Shown: piece by piece, positions 1 to 10,187 of the stretch
Numbering within the stretch: position 1 is the first letter of the stretch
Layout: each line of letters opens with the position of its first letter
Assembly: GCA_021234155.1 (NCBI GenBank)
Contig: JAJEKV010000147.1
Span: 683,910 to 747,909 of the forward strand
Source of the DNA: Isoetes taiwanensis
Taxonomy: Eukaryota; Streptophyta; Lycopodiopsida; Isoetales; Isoetaceae
DNA length: 64,000 nt
Reading direction: 5' to 3'
Program-made: the position numbers and the translations under genes
Notes under the pieces: generated by a model
What the model saw: the letters and a program-made list of their open reading frames with translations, nothing else
Told to the model about the DNA's origin: nothing
Database searches by the model: none

Positions 1-319
1 TGCTTCCTCAAGGAGATCTCAGACCACCACATTATGGCACCTGCATCTTTGCTCTTGTTGCTTATTCAATGCTCCCTCAATATCCTCTATTCGATGGGTT
101 GACACATTAGTGGATCTGGTTGGGTGGGTAGCTACCTAGGAGGCTGCTATTTTCTTGAGCTAGGACATGGTTGACCTTGCTTTTGTATGCTAGTGGTTGC
201 CTATCGTGTTGGACGCATAGTACATACCCAAGATAGGTCAACACGACAGCACCTGCAACGTCTACACTTCCTTCTACATTTGAAGTTGGGAGCTTAGCTT
301 TTGGTGCTTCAGTGTTTGC
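1..319. other. No gene recognised
   Basis: No reading frame, repeat or RNA that I can support. The stretch precedes an unassigned minus-strand reading frame and could belong to the same unit. Confidence 0.4.
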
Positions 320-676
320 TTATGTAATTCCCCCGCACAGTGATATAATTTCTGCATATGCCTTGGCATATCGCCCCCCACCTTGCGAGGTGAGTATCCT
401 TTTCAACTTCTCACATATCATGGTCTCGATAGGAGGAACCTTCTTCCATCCTCCAAAGTCTAAAGGTCGTCCAGTGTCTCGAACAAAATTTGCCTTCAAG
501 GTGTTGATTCTGTCATCTGCAGAGATTTTTGGATATTGATGAGCCATAATAATCTCTGTGCGGAGTTGTGCTATGTCTCCCTCCCCTCCCAATTTCCTGC
601 TCAAAGTGTCCTCATCGTGTACCATGGTATATAGTCTCTTTTTATGTTGTCGCCAAATCTGCCCAGAGCTCGGCAA
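320..676 (-). CDS. Unidentified short reading frame, possibly a fragment
   Basis: A 118-codon frame that I do not recognise. Its second half (from MAHQYPKISADDR onward) is hydrophilic, rich in K, R, D and E, and looks protein-like rather than random. It contains RDTGRPLDFGGWKKVPP and ends shortly after a GGGRYAKAYAEI stretch. No signal peptide or membrane segment is visible. The same strand carries another protein-like but broken frame at 1592-2070. A LINE fragment on the plus strand lies between them, so the two could be halves of one unit split by the LINE insertion. Function is unknown; it may be an accessory ORF of a transposon. The start codon is a guess. Confidence 0.3.
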   Translation of the reverse strand: MPSSGQIWRQHKKRLYTMVHDEDTLSRKLGGEGDIAQLRTEIIMAHQYPKISADDRINTLKANFVRDTGRPLDFGGWKKVPPIETMICEKLKRILTSQGGGRYAKAYAEIISLCGGIT

Positions 677-797
677 TATCGATCTAGTCTAATAGTATTC
701 AGGCTGTGCAAGCTGAAAGCGATCATCAAGATGTGTAACCCAGAGATGCGATGTTTCTCCGTGTCTATCTACTTGGTTAAGGGAATGCGAGCAGTGA

Positions 798-1427
798 AGA
801 TACATCATAAGAAATAATGCAGGTGGGAAGTCAGAGAAGTTAGCGAGCATCGCAATCAACGAATCAGCAAAGTCGCACATCACCACAAGCAGTGGATGGT
901 TTAGGGATGTAGCAACATGGACCAGAGAAATGGGGATGAATCTGAGCGAATTGATCGATGAAGGCCAATGGAATGAGGAGTGGGCAAGTAAAGCTACGCG
1001 GGCATGGCTGCAAAAGCACACAGGACCTAAAACACTCTGGCTCATGACAGTATTCAATCCAGAGCGGATGATAGGGCAACAGATGTACCAAGATAACATG
1101 CTTGGAAAAAGGAGAAGAGATATCTTAGCAAAGTTCAGGATGGGGTGCCATGATCTGAGAATTGAAAAGGATAGATGGAGAAAAATAGACAAACAAGACA
1201 GACTATGCAGAATCTGTGACAGAATGGAAGTAGAGGACGAAAACCACATGCTTAATGAGTGTCCAACATACACAGACATCAGGGAAAAGTACAGGAGAGT
1301 AAGATGGGGACAACAAGTACATGCCATCATGGCAAGGACAGAAACAATGAGAGATCTGGCAGATGCAATACGAGAGATGCTAAACAGACACCGGGAAGCA
1401 CACGAACAAAAAGGGCTTACAATATGA
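798..1427 (+). pseudogene. LINE ORF2 C-terminal fragment
   Basis: The last about 210 codons of a non-LTR retrotransposon ORF2, without the reverse transcriptase core. The frame is open from 798 and ends at a stop after EQKGLTI. It holds the C-terminal cysteine/histidine knuckle: RLCRICDRMEVEDENHML followed by ECPTYTDIREKY, which gives C-x2-C-x(n)-H-x(n)-C. The same block, IETGRW...RICKVC...EDEYHTFIHC, ends the longer minus-strand LINE near 15.75 kb, and a third version lies at 5.5 kb, so this is one related LINE family. The fragment is 5'-truncated, as is usual for target-primed reverse transcription. It appears to interrupt an older minus-strand reading frame. Confidence 0.75.
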
Positions 1428-1591
1428 GTTGCCCAAGAGGCAAATCATAGATGCCCACTAAATGTACAGCTTAAAGCTGTTTGATATAGACGCACACCTG
1501 CACGGCCTAGACGCCGGAACAAAGTAGGGTGCTGGCATTAATAGAAAAAAGTGAGCCTTCAGAAAAGGCTACAATAAAACAGCGTGATGAG

Positions 1592-2070
1592 CTAGTAACC
1601 CCCATCAGGGAGCTCGCCCATGCTACACAAGTCCAGGGGCCTCAGGGCACAAGGGACAATAATGTATTCTATTCTATTATATTCTATTTGTGCAGCAAGA
1701 CGTGCCAACTTAGCTGTAAGGTCTTCAACATTGCTTGCATTTGTCCAAGGAAAGTAGAAGATCTGCAATTCTTTGTGAGCGGCTTGCTGCGACATCAATT
1801 AGTAGCCATAGACATGCCTTGCCAAGGTGTTGCATATGCCTTTGCTCTTGCCGCTCTTCTCAATGTAGGCCTATCAATCTTGCTGGTGTGGTGCATTTTG
1901 TGCAGTGGAATGGAGTCTATGACATCCTCTACCAAAAGTTTGCCTGCAATATAAATGTACCCTGAGGTGACTGTGATTCTATGCGCATGTCCATGGGGGT
2001 TGGGGAGGAAATTTGGGATGGTATGTTTATCTTGGGGGTGGTAAGACTGAATGTATTCAAGGAAATTCAT
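1592..2070 (-). pseudogene. Unidentified broken reading frame
   Basis: Two adjoining minus-strand frames, 2070-1795 and 1798-1592, read as one degraded protein interrupted by stops near 1795. The upstream part holds HGHAHRITVTSGYIYIAGK and PTLRRAARAKAYATPWQG. The downstream part holds ELQIFYFPWTNASNVEDL. I do not recognise a family. It may be continuous with the frame at 320-676, the two being separated by the LINE fragment at 798-1427. No function is proposed. Confidence 0.25.
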
Positions 2071-2122
2071 GATCTAACAATAGAAAAAAGCGAATGATAT
2101 AGACGGGTTTACTACAGAAATA

Positions 2123-2560
2123 TTGTGGGCTGGTGGCAACGAATTGGTAACAAGAGTTACAAACATGTTTAATCAAGCATTGAGAGGTGGTCTCCCAAAG
2201 GATCGGACAACTAGCCATGTCCACTCGATCCATAACGTTGGAGACAAGCTTGAATCAAGTATTTATTACACTATCATGGTAAGTCCAATTCAAGCTAAGC
2301 TCTTTGGTCTCATATTATATGGAAAATTAGCGTCACGGGGAGAAGAAAATGGGCAAAGAGCATGTGGGTAGGATGGTTTTAGGCCAGATCAATCCACTTT
2401 GGATCATATTTTGACTATTAAAGCATCGATGGAGGAAGCTAAAGCACATGGGAACCCATTGTATTGTTGCTTTGTGGATTTTGCTAGGGCGTTTGATACA
2501 GTACCTCGACAGAACTTACTTGATAAGTGAACCGAAATTGGAGTTCCAAGTGATTGGCAA
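2123..2560 (+). pseudogene. LINE reverse transcriptase fragment
   Basis: Part of a non-LTR reverse transcriptase. Across two stops it reads GDKLESSIYYTIMV, then QAKLFGLILYGKL, then DGFRPDQSTLDHIL, then CCFVDFARAFDTVPRQNLL. This is the usual order of the Y-R-x-I block, the GFR-x3-ST-D block and the F-x-D-F-x-K/R-A-F-D catalytic motif A. The better-preserved LINE at 16.4-17.6 kb has the same order (YRTILIG, QAGFRKDHNTLDHAL, FIDFAKAFDTVPR). Motif C (YADD) is absent. Stop codons after RACG and after LLDK make it non-functional. It may belong to the same LINE family as 798-1427 but lies 3' of that C-terminal piece, so it is a separate insertion or a rearranged piece. Confidence 0.75.
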
Positions 2561-3138
2561 TTCACACCCTATTATACCAGCATGTTAAGAGAGAGTACAA
2601 CTTTCTATAGCTAGGCTTCAATTAAAAGAACAAAAAGAAGAAAAACATACAGGCCTAGTCTCTACTTGCATCTAATGAGATTTTTGTTGTGCAATATGAG
2701 ATGCGCAGAGCCCATTCCTATTGCTTTTATGGAATTGCCTTCATATGCTTCAAGCAGGGAATATGTGCATGCACATATGAATATCTGTGAACTTGACGTG
2801 TGACCTCTTTCGCTCCTCACTCTTGTTAGTTATGCATGTCTCAACGGGATGCCACTGTATTCGGGAGCATGTCCAGTTGTAGGCCAAGGAGATATTTTAA
2901 CCTTGTGAGGTCTCTAAGATATTTTACCTCTTGGATCATGTTATCAAAACAATGAAGCCATGATTTTATTAAATATGTCAGCTAGTCCTCCCACTGTGAT
3001 GGTATTGCTTATAAGCATGCCGACCCTGTTCATTCTATTGTTGATCTATTGTCTCAGGCAAATAATGATTTCTTTTGAAATAAGTTTTATAACACCTTTC
3101 TGTCTTTGGACATCTAATATCTAATGTTGCTTGTGCAG
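2561..3138. other. Non-coding, nothing recognised
   Basis: AT-rich sequence with no supported reading frame or repeat. A possible splice acceptor ends it. Confidence 0.35.
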
Positions 3139-3288
3139 GCAAAACATGGACTAGATAGAAATGAGACTAACATGGACGCAATAGAAGATGAATTGAAGAG
3201 GCAATTAAGTAAACTTCCTCGATGAGACATTGCTACAAAGGCCTTAGGCCACTGCTATGCTGTTATTATGGAAGACGATCAGTTTTAG
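3139..3288 (+). other. Exon-like stretch with an in-frame stop
   Basis: A good acceptor (TTGTGCAG) is followed by a protein-like reading of about 45 residues: KHGLDRNETNMDAIEDELKR, a TGA a few codons later, then DIATKALGHCYAVIMEDDQ. The acidic/basic alternation looks like a conserved exon of a decayed gene, but I cannot name the family. The rest of 3289-3904 shows nothing. Confidence 0.3.
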
Positions 3289-3904
3289 CAGGTGCATCTG
3301 AATGCTAGATCTAATCCATTGCCTAACTCAAGAATGTTGTTTTAATTCCTTATACTGGTGTGCAGGCATGCATGTTCTCTAATCTTTATGTTCCATACAT
3401 CTCATTGTGAATGTTGACAACTCAGAGATTGTTACAACATATCTATAATGCAGGTACCCTTTCTCTTGATATATTCAATTCGCATTCTTAAGGTAAGCTT
3501 TATGGTGACTTGGTTTCCTGTAACCAAACAATGGGTAAAGGTGTAAAGGTCAGCATGTAAGCAATAAGACACCATGGCTCTTCGCCCTTCACCTATGATA
3601 ATCAAGTAGATTAACCAAATATGAACATATTTGCCCTACCATGTTGGCAGAGAGTGCACCAAATATCAATCTTATAAGTGCAATGCCGCTTATCCCAGCA
3701 TTTTAGCAATATGTAAGTTAGCATATGCAGTCTATTTCTAATTTCAATCCGCACTATGGACTGGATTTTCTACTGTATGACAAGGAACTCACTATTATAA
3801 TTAGCTAACTATTTGAAGAATGGACATTTTTATGAAAGCATTATGCCTAAATTACTCAACATATGCATTGCATTTCGTTATTTTTAGCTTATATTGTAAT
3901 ATGC

Positions 3905-4494
3905 TTAGGAATAAATATAATCTAGTACAAATGTTTAAAATGATTACTTACTAGTTCAAACTTAGATATCCACAAGCAACAACTTAAACTAAGCTTCAAC
4001 AACCATTTTAATAATTATCTTCAACCTTATAAACACTGTAGCAGAAATTCACTATTCAAATGGAACTGAGGATATCACTGTAGCGGACTCGGCTTTTACC
4101 ACACAGACAATTCAGCACATCCAAACCAGCCAAAACATAAATATTCTGAGATTCAACACTCTCTTGATCAATGATACAATGAATTGATATGTACAGACTA
4201 AAAATACTTGTCTTCCGCCGATGATGGAGAACCGAGCTAGAAATCCTTGTTTCATGTTTTCTTCTAATTTGACTGTCAAAATCTTACTATAGTTACATTA
4301 TTACATTTAGCCATTGAAAACAATTTTCAATGGTTCTTCTACTTCACATGATATAGGTTTAAATTAAACCTATATGGCTGAGACGATTTTGGGTCATCTT
4401 CATATCAATTTTAGGCCATTTCCAACTTGTAACTTCATGTGAACTTGCTTCTAGACAATCCTAATATTATCGTGACCCCTTATAATGAAAACAT
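3905..4494. repeat. Dispersed repeat R1, diverged copy
   Basis: From TTAGGAATAAATATAATCTA to about CCCCTTATAATGA this block is a diverged copy of 19076-19654 and 25389-25979. It contains the near-palindrome ATAGGTTTAAATTAAACCTA at about 4357, kept in all three copies. It has no coding potential. It abuts the copia remnant on its right, while its other copies abut the LINE 5' truncation point, so R1 is probably the body of an unclassified non-autonomous element or an old LTR/UTR. Confidence 0.7.
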
Positions 4495-4509
4495 CGCGAA
4501 ACCTCTCCC

Positions 4510-5497
4510 CCTATGCTTAATGAAGATAACATGTTTTGTATGAGCACTGTTGTTTTGGCAGCTTCCTTCATAAGAAATTTGGTAGCTCTGTTTGCTTAAG
4601 CATCACCCTAACTACATTTAGGATTGATCAATTTTTCCTTTCTGCTATACCATTTTGTTGAGGTGTGTGCCTACAAGTCACTTGTCTTTTAATTCCTCTT
4701 TCAATACAGTATTTTCTAAATCTTCTTGATGCATACTCTCCTCACCTATCAGATCTCACACACCAAATTCTTTTTCCAGTGCTACATTCCATCTCATTTG
4801 CAAACATTTTAAAGGCCTCAAAAGCTAAGTCTTTATTTGCAAGCAATACAATTTTGTCTTTCTGCTATAATCATCTATGAACGTAATAAAATATTTCTCA
4901 TATGTTATTCTAGTGATGTTCAAAGGTCCACAAAGGTCTGTGTGTACTAACTCTCAAGTTTTTTTTTACTCTTTTTGAAGTTTTGTCTTTCTGCTATAAT
5001 CATCTATGAACGTAATAAAATATTTCTCATATGTTATTCTAGTGATGTTCAAAGGTCCACAAAGATTTGTGTGTACTAACTCTCAAGTTTTTTTTACTCT
5101 TTTTGAAGTTTTCTTGAATGGCAGTCTGCTACTTTTTCACAACATGCATCCATTACAAATGTTTTCTGTTGTTTCCTTTTCAGAAGAATTATTTGAGACT
5201 CTTTGCAATCATCATTTCCATATTTTTGAAGTTGGTATGACATAATTTTTCATGCCATATTTTAATGTTAACTTCTGTCATAGTGTTTATGCTTCCAAGA
5301 CAGTCTGCACTTAATCCAAAAGTGCCAATCCTTTTACTCGAACATTTGAATTTATGTTCATAAAAGATCTAACAATGTTGTTGCTCAAAAACCATTTATC
5401 TACAAGCTGATGTATGGAAATCAAATTTCTCACTAGACTAGCTACACAAAATACATTTTTTAGATCTACTGCTTTGCCTCCATTCGCACAGGGGCAC
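4510..5497 (-). pseudogene. copia-2 integrase remnant
   Basis: Minus-strand readings in several frames give the copia pre-integrase block NVFCVASLVRNLISIHQLVD, the first catalytic Asp block LVHTDLCGPLNIT followed by FITFIDDYSRK, and the Glu block HTPQQNGIAERKN near 4610. Together these are the D-D-E integrase core that joins element cDNA to the genome. The region is full of stops and frameshifts. A 128-bp direct duplication within it (4852-4980 / 4981-5108) repeats the LVHTDLCGPL coding block. Non-functional. Confidence 0.7.
4852..5108. repeat. Tandem duplication, two units of about 128 bp
   Basis: Units 4852-4980 and 4981-5108 both begin TTTTGTCTTTCTGCTATAAT and end CTTTTTGAAG. They differ by about one substitution (AAAGGT versus AAAGAT) and a T-run length change. 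The duplication lies inside the dead copia-2 integrase and is clearly more recent than that element. Confidence 0.85.
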
Positions 5498-5996
5498 ATC
5501 ATCTTCGAATTGAGACAGGCAGATAGATTGGTGAGCCACGTCAGGACAGGCTTTGTCAATGCTGCCAAATGGGAGTCATTGAGGATGAATCTCATACCCT
5601 TCAAAGTTGCCCAGCATATGATCAAATCCGGACGCGTTATGCTGAGTTGGTCAGGCCTGGCCAGCCGCTACATGTGACATTGAGCACGACATCCGTACGG
5701 GTGCTAGGATCATACCTTCAGGAGGTCATGGACATGCGAGATCAGCTATGTCCTCGGGCACAAGCTTGACATGTATATACACATTTATTTCATGATGATG
5801 CATACTTGTACAGTTTGACAACATTCTTATTACTGCCACGTTTTTTCCCTCGAAAACCCTTCGGGGCGAGGGTTTTTTTAACCCGGACAGTAATAAGTTT
5901 GCTGCGCTTCTTCTGGGTCCCATAGGCCGATTGGTCTCAGTGGACGATAAAAAACTATTCTTATTCTTATTCTTATTCTTATTCTTATTCTTATTC
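5498..5996 (+). mobile_element. LINE 3' end fragment with microsatellite tail
   Basis: A 5'-truncated LINE insertion in copia-2. Mixed frames give HHLRIETGRQIGEP, LCQCCQMGVIEDESHTL and CPAYDQIRTRYAELV, the same C-terminal knuckle as at 1.2 and 15.75 kb, ending at a stop near 5769. The 3' UTR has a hairpin (stem AAAACCCT at 5853-5860 with AGGGTTTT at 5869-5876), then the box CATAGGCCGATTGGTCTC at 5931, then a (TATTCT)n tail of about 7 units up to 5996. Confidence 0.75.
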
Positions 5997-5997
5997 T

Positions 5998-6185
5998 AAA
6001 TCAAACAGCTCCAAGACACCAACATCTTCTATTCTCTGTATATTTCCATTTCTTACTTGTATGTGACCATGACCATTTCCTATGCACTCCTTCAAGAAGC
6101 TTGCATTGTATGCTATCGATCTCTTAGCTCCACTATCTAGTATAAACAAATAATCATTCAATAAGTGATCATTCTTAGAAGCCAT
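5998..6185 (-). pseudogene. copia-2 protease remnant
   Basis: A 64-codon frame with FILDSGAKRSIAYNASF, matching the copia aspartic protease active site (D-S-G-A with a following H/S-x-x segment), then GHIQVRNGNIQRIEDVGVLEL, the usual sequel. The protease processes the retrotransposon polyprotein. The frame is cut by the LINE insertion just after ELFDLE. Confidence 0.7.
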
Positions 6186-6202
6186 TCAAAAGGATGAAGT
6201 GA

Positions 6203-7187
6203 ATGTTCTCATCATCATTCACTTCATCTTCAGAAGGTATTTCTTCAGCTATATTAGCACTGAAGGTTCTTTCCCTTTCTCTTCCTCTTGAAACTTCAGA
6301 TCTCCCTCTAAAGTCCTTGCCTCGACCTCTACCCTCCCCTTTTGGTGTAGGACAAACTGGCGCAAAGTGTCCATACCCTTCACAAGTAAAGCATTTCTGT
6401 TCTTTTTCTTCTTTGTTTAAATTTAGACAATATGTGCATACAATAAAACCAAGGTTCTATTTTACCTATTTCTTTAATCTTCAAGCTTCTCTTTCCTTTA
6501 GCAAAATAGATTTTTGCTCCATCTCATCATCTGCAATTACACCTTGTTGCTCAATCTTAGTCAACATTTTTTCTGCATCAGCTCTTGCCTTTGCAAGGTT
6601 TCTAATGAAAATAGACAGCTGCCCTATTTCTGATACAGCTCTGGCTATTTGAAGAATTTGTTGATCTTGGGAAAGGTATACTCATGCACCTTCAAGATCT
6701 GCCATTGCATTGTCAAACATCTGGAAAAAAAAATCAAAAACTCTTGATCCAGAACATCTATGTGAAAAATTTTTTGCTTCATAATTCTGAAGCATATACT
6801 TCCACGTTTGCCTTGAGCTCTTGCCCCTAATCCTTATCACAATACTGTCTCCAATTTTGCTCATAATAATACTCTGAGCTTCTTTTATTTTATCTTGCTC
6901 AGACTTCATTTCACCACTAACAGTTCTACTGGTAGTTATAAGTTGTTCCATTGTTCTACCTTCCTAGAACCACCATTTTTGGAATAGCTACCATGCTCTG
7001 CAACTTTAATGGTATCTTCATTCTTTATAAGATACCACAAGCCTTCAACCTCCATCACATGTTTTATTTTCCATAGGCCGATTGGTCTCCATGGACGATA
7101 AAAATTATTCTTTCTTTCTTTCTTTCCAAACCTGAAACCCAGGTCCACCTTTGAATACTCCAATGGCTCCCAAGAGCCCTGCTCCAA
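6203..7187 (-). pseudogene. copia-2 gag remnant
   Basis: Minus-strand pieces read as a copia gag. The N-terminal part contains LWKIKHVMEVEGLWYLI and KNEDT. The central part contains QDKIKEAQSIIMSKIGDSI, RQTWKYMLQNYEAKN and further helices. Near 6370 is an RNA-binding knuckle remnant followed by a G/R-rich tail. Gag forms the particle that packages element RNA. Stops and frameshifts make it dead. It overlaps a short box at 7071-7128 that it shares with the LINE 3' end. Confidence 0.65.
7071..7128 (+). repeat. LINE 3' terminal box, isolated copy
   Basis: CCATAGGCCGATTGGTCTCC followed by TGGACGATAAAAATTATTC and a short (TTTC)n run. It repeats the box and tail start seen at 5930-5965 but lacks the LINE coding end and hairpin. 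Probably a severely 5'-truncated LINE insertion. Confidence 0.6.
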
Positions 7188-7215
7188 ATCTGCTACACAT
7201 GGCTCACATACAATT

Positions 7216-7221
7216 GTAGTA

Positions 7222-7264
<43 letters not shown>
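7216..7264. repeat. (TAA)n microsatellite
   Basis: About 16 uninterrupted TAA units directly after a TAGTAG run. Simple repeat beside copia-2. Confidence 0.95.
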
Positions 7265-7267
<3 letters not shown>

Positions 7268-9059
7268 GAATTTGTCGCGGTAGCAGTTGCCGCCGCTAGT
7301 TGTTATTTTTTAGTGAGTGCTTATGTGTATATTAATGATTAAAGTACCTCATTGTCATTCAGTTGTTGATGCTAGATGTTTGATAAGGGAGATTTGCTCC
7401 GACACAAATGTTTGTAACACGTTTTTCTAGAGATGGTATTTTTGCGAAATTAGTAGAAGAATAATTGGACATTTGAAGTGATAATGTTATATGAAATTCA
7501 AGATGACTTTAGCCTAGCTATTTTTGTTGAATTAGGCTTGGAGAATTCATGTTTTGCTTGTGGATTCAAGTAAGGCTTGAAGGGGATTAGTATTTTGTTC
7601 ATTATCACAAGTAAATAGCAAATTAATGTATTTATACATATGCTTGAAAAGAATCGTAACAAAAAAAGAAAGAGCAACATCCTTGCAAAGTTGAGCATGT
7701 AGAATAGCTAATCGAGCTCAAATTTCTCTTATTTAGTAGATTTTGGATGCTTCTAAGCTTTTAATTCTTATTGCAAGCCACAATAATCAAGAAGAATCGC
7801 TCATGCAAGTATTGCAATGTTAGAAAATGGAAATAAATAAAGGACATTAAAAAAAAGCTCAATTGCTTCAGCAGAGCATCCGAGGTAAAACGAGCTGAAA
7901 AAAACAAAGATAATGTTAAGTATAGACAGGACGTCTTCGATTCTGGATCGGATGGATCATAGCCATTCAAAGAATATAGTAGATATGCCAATATCCGCAT
8001 GTCGTAGAAGTAATTGTCAACTACGAAGAATAAGGAAAATGCAAACGTACTAATATATTTTTGCACCATCATTGCTTTTCAACATTTCAAAAAGGAGGAA
8101 TTTCCTTACAGATTCGAGGTCAGGCCAAAGCTGAGCATCCCAAGAATGTTCTTAATTCTTATTAGTTATTTAGGTTCATGATTCGCTGATGTAAGCTTGC
8201 TTCAAGAAGCTAAGCTAGATTCAGACAACTCTTTCAAAGGTATATATGCTAGAAATGTACAAGATTTTTTCTGATTTAAAAGGGAGAGAATTATGCAGCC
8301 TCTGATTTGAACCAAGAAAATTAGAGCAAATAAATCTGGTAACAGAAGGATTTGATTGGCACTTTGGATGCCCAACCCTCATAACAACTCAAATAGAAAT
8401 GTTTTTTAAAGCATCATAAGCCAATAGAAGTATACAGATGCTACAAAAGTATTGCAATGCTCATGTTGCCAACCACGGTATGATATTTAGTTCCAGCTCA
8501 CTAAGATGTAAATGAGGCTTCAGCAGCAACTTCAACCGGTATACCAGCAAGAGCTTGAAAATTTTGCTTCGCTTTGCTTTGCTAAAGTATACCACCCTTT
8601 ATGCGCAGCATTTACACAAACTTATGAATTCTGTTCAGTCCTTTTTCGTTAAATACTATAGCCTATGGCCCATACATTAAAGCTGCAAATACAAAAACAC
8701 ATAGCCTAAGAACTACTCTAGAACAGTGCATGAAAATCTCTGCAGCCTAGACAAAGCATAAACAACAACTACAATGATTTGTTCCAAAACAAAACAAAAC
8801 CCAAAACAAAAAAATAACTCAAACCTGAACATTTTTGTTCCACTCATTTGTAGGTTGTCTTGATCCTTTATATTGTGTCTCCTGTTAAAAAAAATTGCTT
8901 TCCATATTTTGAAGCATAGTAGCAGCAACCAGACATTGCTATCCATATCCGGCAGAAATAAAAATGCTATGCCTATCCATCTCCAGATCTTAAACTTTCC
9001 TTTACTCTGACTAAAATCAATACCATTGCTATCCAAATCCAGCAAAAATAGAAGTTGTA
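7265..9059. other. Non-coding, nothing recognised
   Basis: AT-rich, no supported gene, LTR or tandem repeat. Short frames on the minus strand (7498-7698, 7761-8072, 8713-9045) are hydrophobic and low in complexity. I read them as chance frames, perhaps intronic or downstream sequence of the IDD pseudogene. Confidence 0.4.
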
Positions 9060-9563
9060 CCGCCTGCTTTTAACCCAAGGCCAGTCAGATCACTTAGTGC
9101 TCTTGAAGGCTCATGTTGGACACATGGAAGCTCCAGACAAACAAACGTAAACTCTCTTTGCTCGTCCATGGCAAATTGTGGCCACATCTATGCGTGTGCA
9201 GCTGTACGTTCTGTTCTCTCTCAAATCCTTTATTGCAAATTTCACAGGGACCATGAGTGTCTCTGGAAAGTGTGCACTTCCATGTCAGAATTTGCAGACA
9301 AATAATGCCAGCACTGAGCAACAGAAACAATAACAACAAAATGGATTGGAGTAAATTTGTAGATAAGGTTTGAAACTTTTACTTGGCGTTCCAAGAAGAT
9401 TTCTCTTCCGCTTGGTAGGATTAGCGCTGGGACTGGCTTTGTCAGATGCTGTTGTTAAATTAGATAGAGGCATACTGGCAGAATCCCCATCAAACTTGAA
9501 AGACCCGCTGCTGCTGAAATCGGTTTCAGAACTATCGTTTCCTCCTGCTGCTTGACTGTGCAA
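9060..9563 (-). pseudogene. IDD-type C2H2 zinc-finger gene remnant
   Basis: INDETERMINATE-DOMAIN proteins are plant transcription factors with a nuclear-localisation and zinc-finger block. Minus-strand pieces match that block in order: KRKRNLLGTPS at the end of the first piece (family: KRKRNLPGNP/GTP), a donor-like GTAAAAG at 9382, then CEICNKGFEREQNVQLH and CGHNLPW (family: CEICNKGFQRDQNLQLH and RRGHNLPW), TSKESLRLFV (family: TSKE-x-RKRVYV), and in another frame SRALSDLTGLG (family: SRALGDLTG). The second finger is damaged: the C-P-E-P-x-C segment reads W-S-F-H-V-S. An extra TH is inserted before the RCGHN, and the frame breaks after NMSLQEH. Upstream is a Ser-rich leader (GGNDSSETDFSSSGS). 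No functional finger array remains. The copia-1 element starts about 270 bp away. Confidence 0.75.
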
Positions 9564-9830
9564 TATCTTACCAGAGGCGACCTCCTAATTTGTAGCTGGG
9601 TCCGATTCTAATATCTTAGGCAGGGTTCCAGGCTCTACTCTCCAAGCTCTACAGGAACTAATGGAAATGGAAATAAGAAAATATTCAGCAGGGGTTTATG
9701 GAAATGCATTATTAGCAAGCTATGCTTACCTTGAGCAGATCCGGCGAGCTGATCGTGGCCTCCTAATCCACTATTAAAAGGGAGCTTGAATCATAGAGGA
9801 TGAAGCTCTGGCCGGTAAGGAAATTTCCCT

Positions 9831-9835
9831 AGCCC
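9831..9835. repeat. Target-site duplication of copia-1, left
   Basis: AGCCC immediately outside the left LTR, repeated at 14561-14565 outside the right LTR. Five base pairs is the normal copia target-site duplication. Confidence 0.9.
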
Positions 9836-10016
9836 TGTTAGAAATATGAGACACACACAACTTTTCCCACAAGACAAGACAAAATTTTATTCATATGAGA
9901 TACATATTTATACATCAATATGAGCCACTATTGGACTAGTGCCACAATAGGCAAGAGTGCTATATGTGACATACGTGCCATACATGGCAAAAGGTAAAGG
10001 TGCACGTCTCCTATAG
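9836..10016 (-). repeat. copia-1 3' LTR
   Basis: TGTTAGAAATATGAGACACA to CGTCTCCTATAG on the plus strand. Read in element sense it starts CTATAGG and ends CTAACA, so the 5' dinucleotide is not the usual TG, in either LTR. The upstream purine stretch (minus strand, TTGCAGGGAGGGTGTTTGG at about 10045-10027) is the likely polypurine region. Confidence 0.9.
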
Positions 10017-10187
10017 AAAGGAGATTCCAAACACCCTCCCTGCAACTTTAGCCTTTTGAACAAAATAATTGTATCTCATATTTAAAGATGCCTCCAACCA
10101 TCCCTCCCTGCATCTTTAATCTAGTGCTTGGATCAAAAAAACCTTTTGTGGGTTAAAAGGAAAAAACCCAAGCACTTTCAGAACAAC

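Larger units (their letters stand above)
4500..7190 (-). mobile_element. Degraded Ty1/copia element (copia-2)
   Basis: A minus-strand copia polyprotein can be followed through many breaks in the correct order: gag (7187-6203), protease (6185-5998), pre-integrase and integrase (5497-4510). Reverse transcriptase and RNase H are missing; the remnant stops beside repeat R1. LTRs were not found. A LINE 3' end (5498-5996) is inserted between protease and integrase. It is much older than the copia element at 9.8-14.6 kb. Confidence 0.75.
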
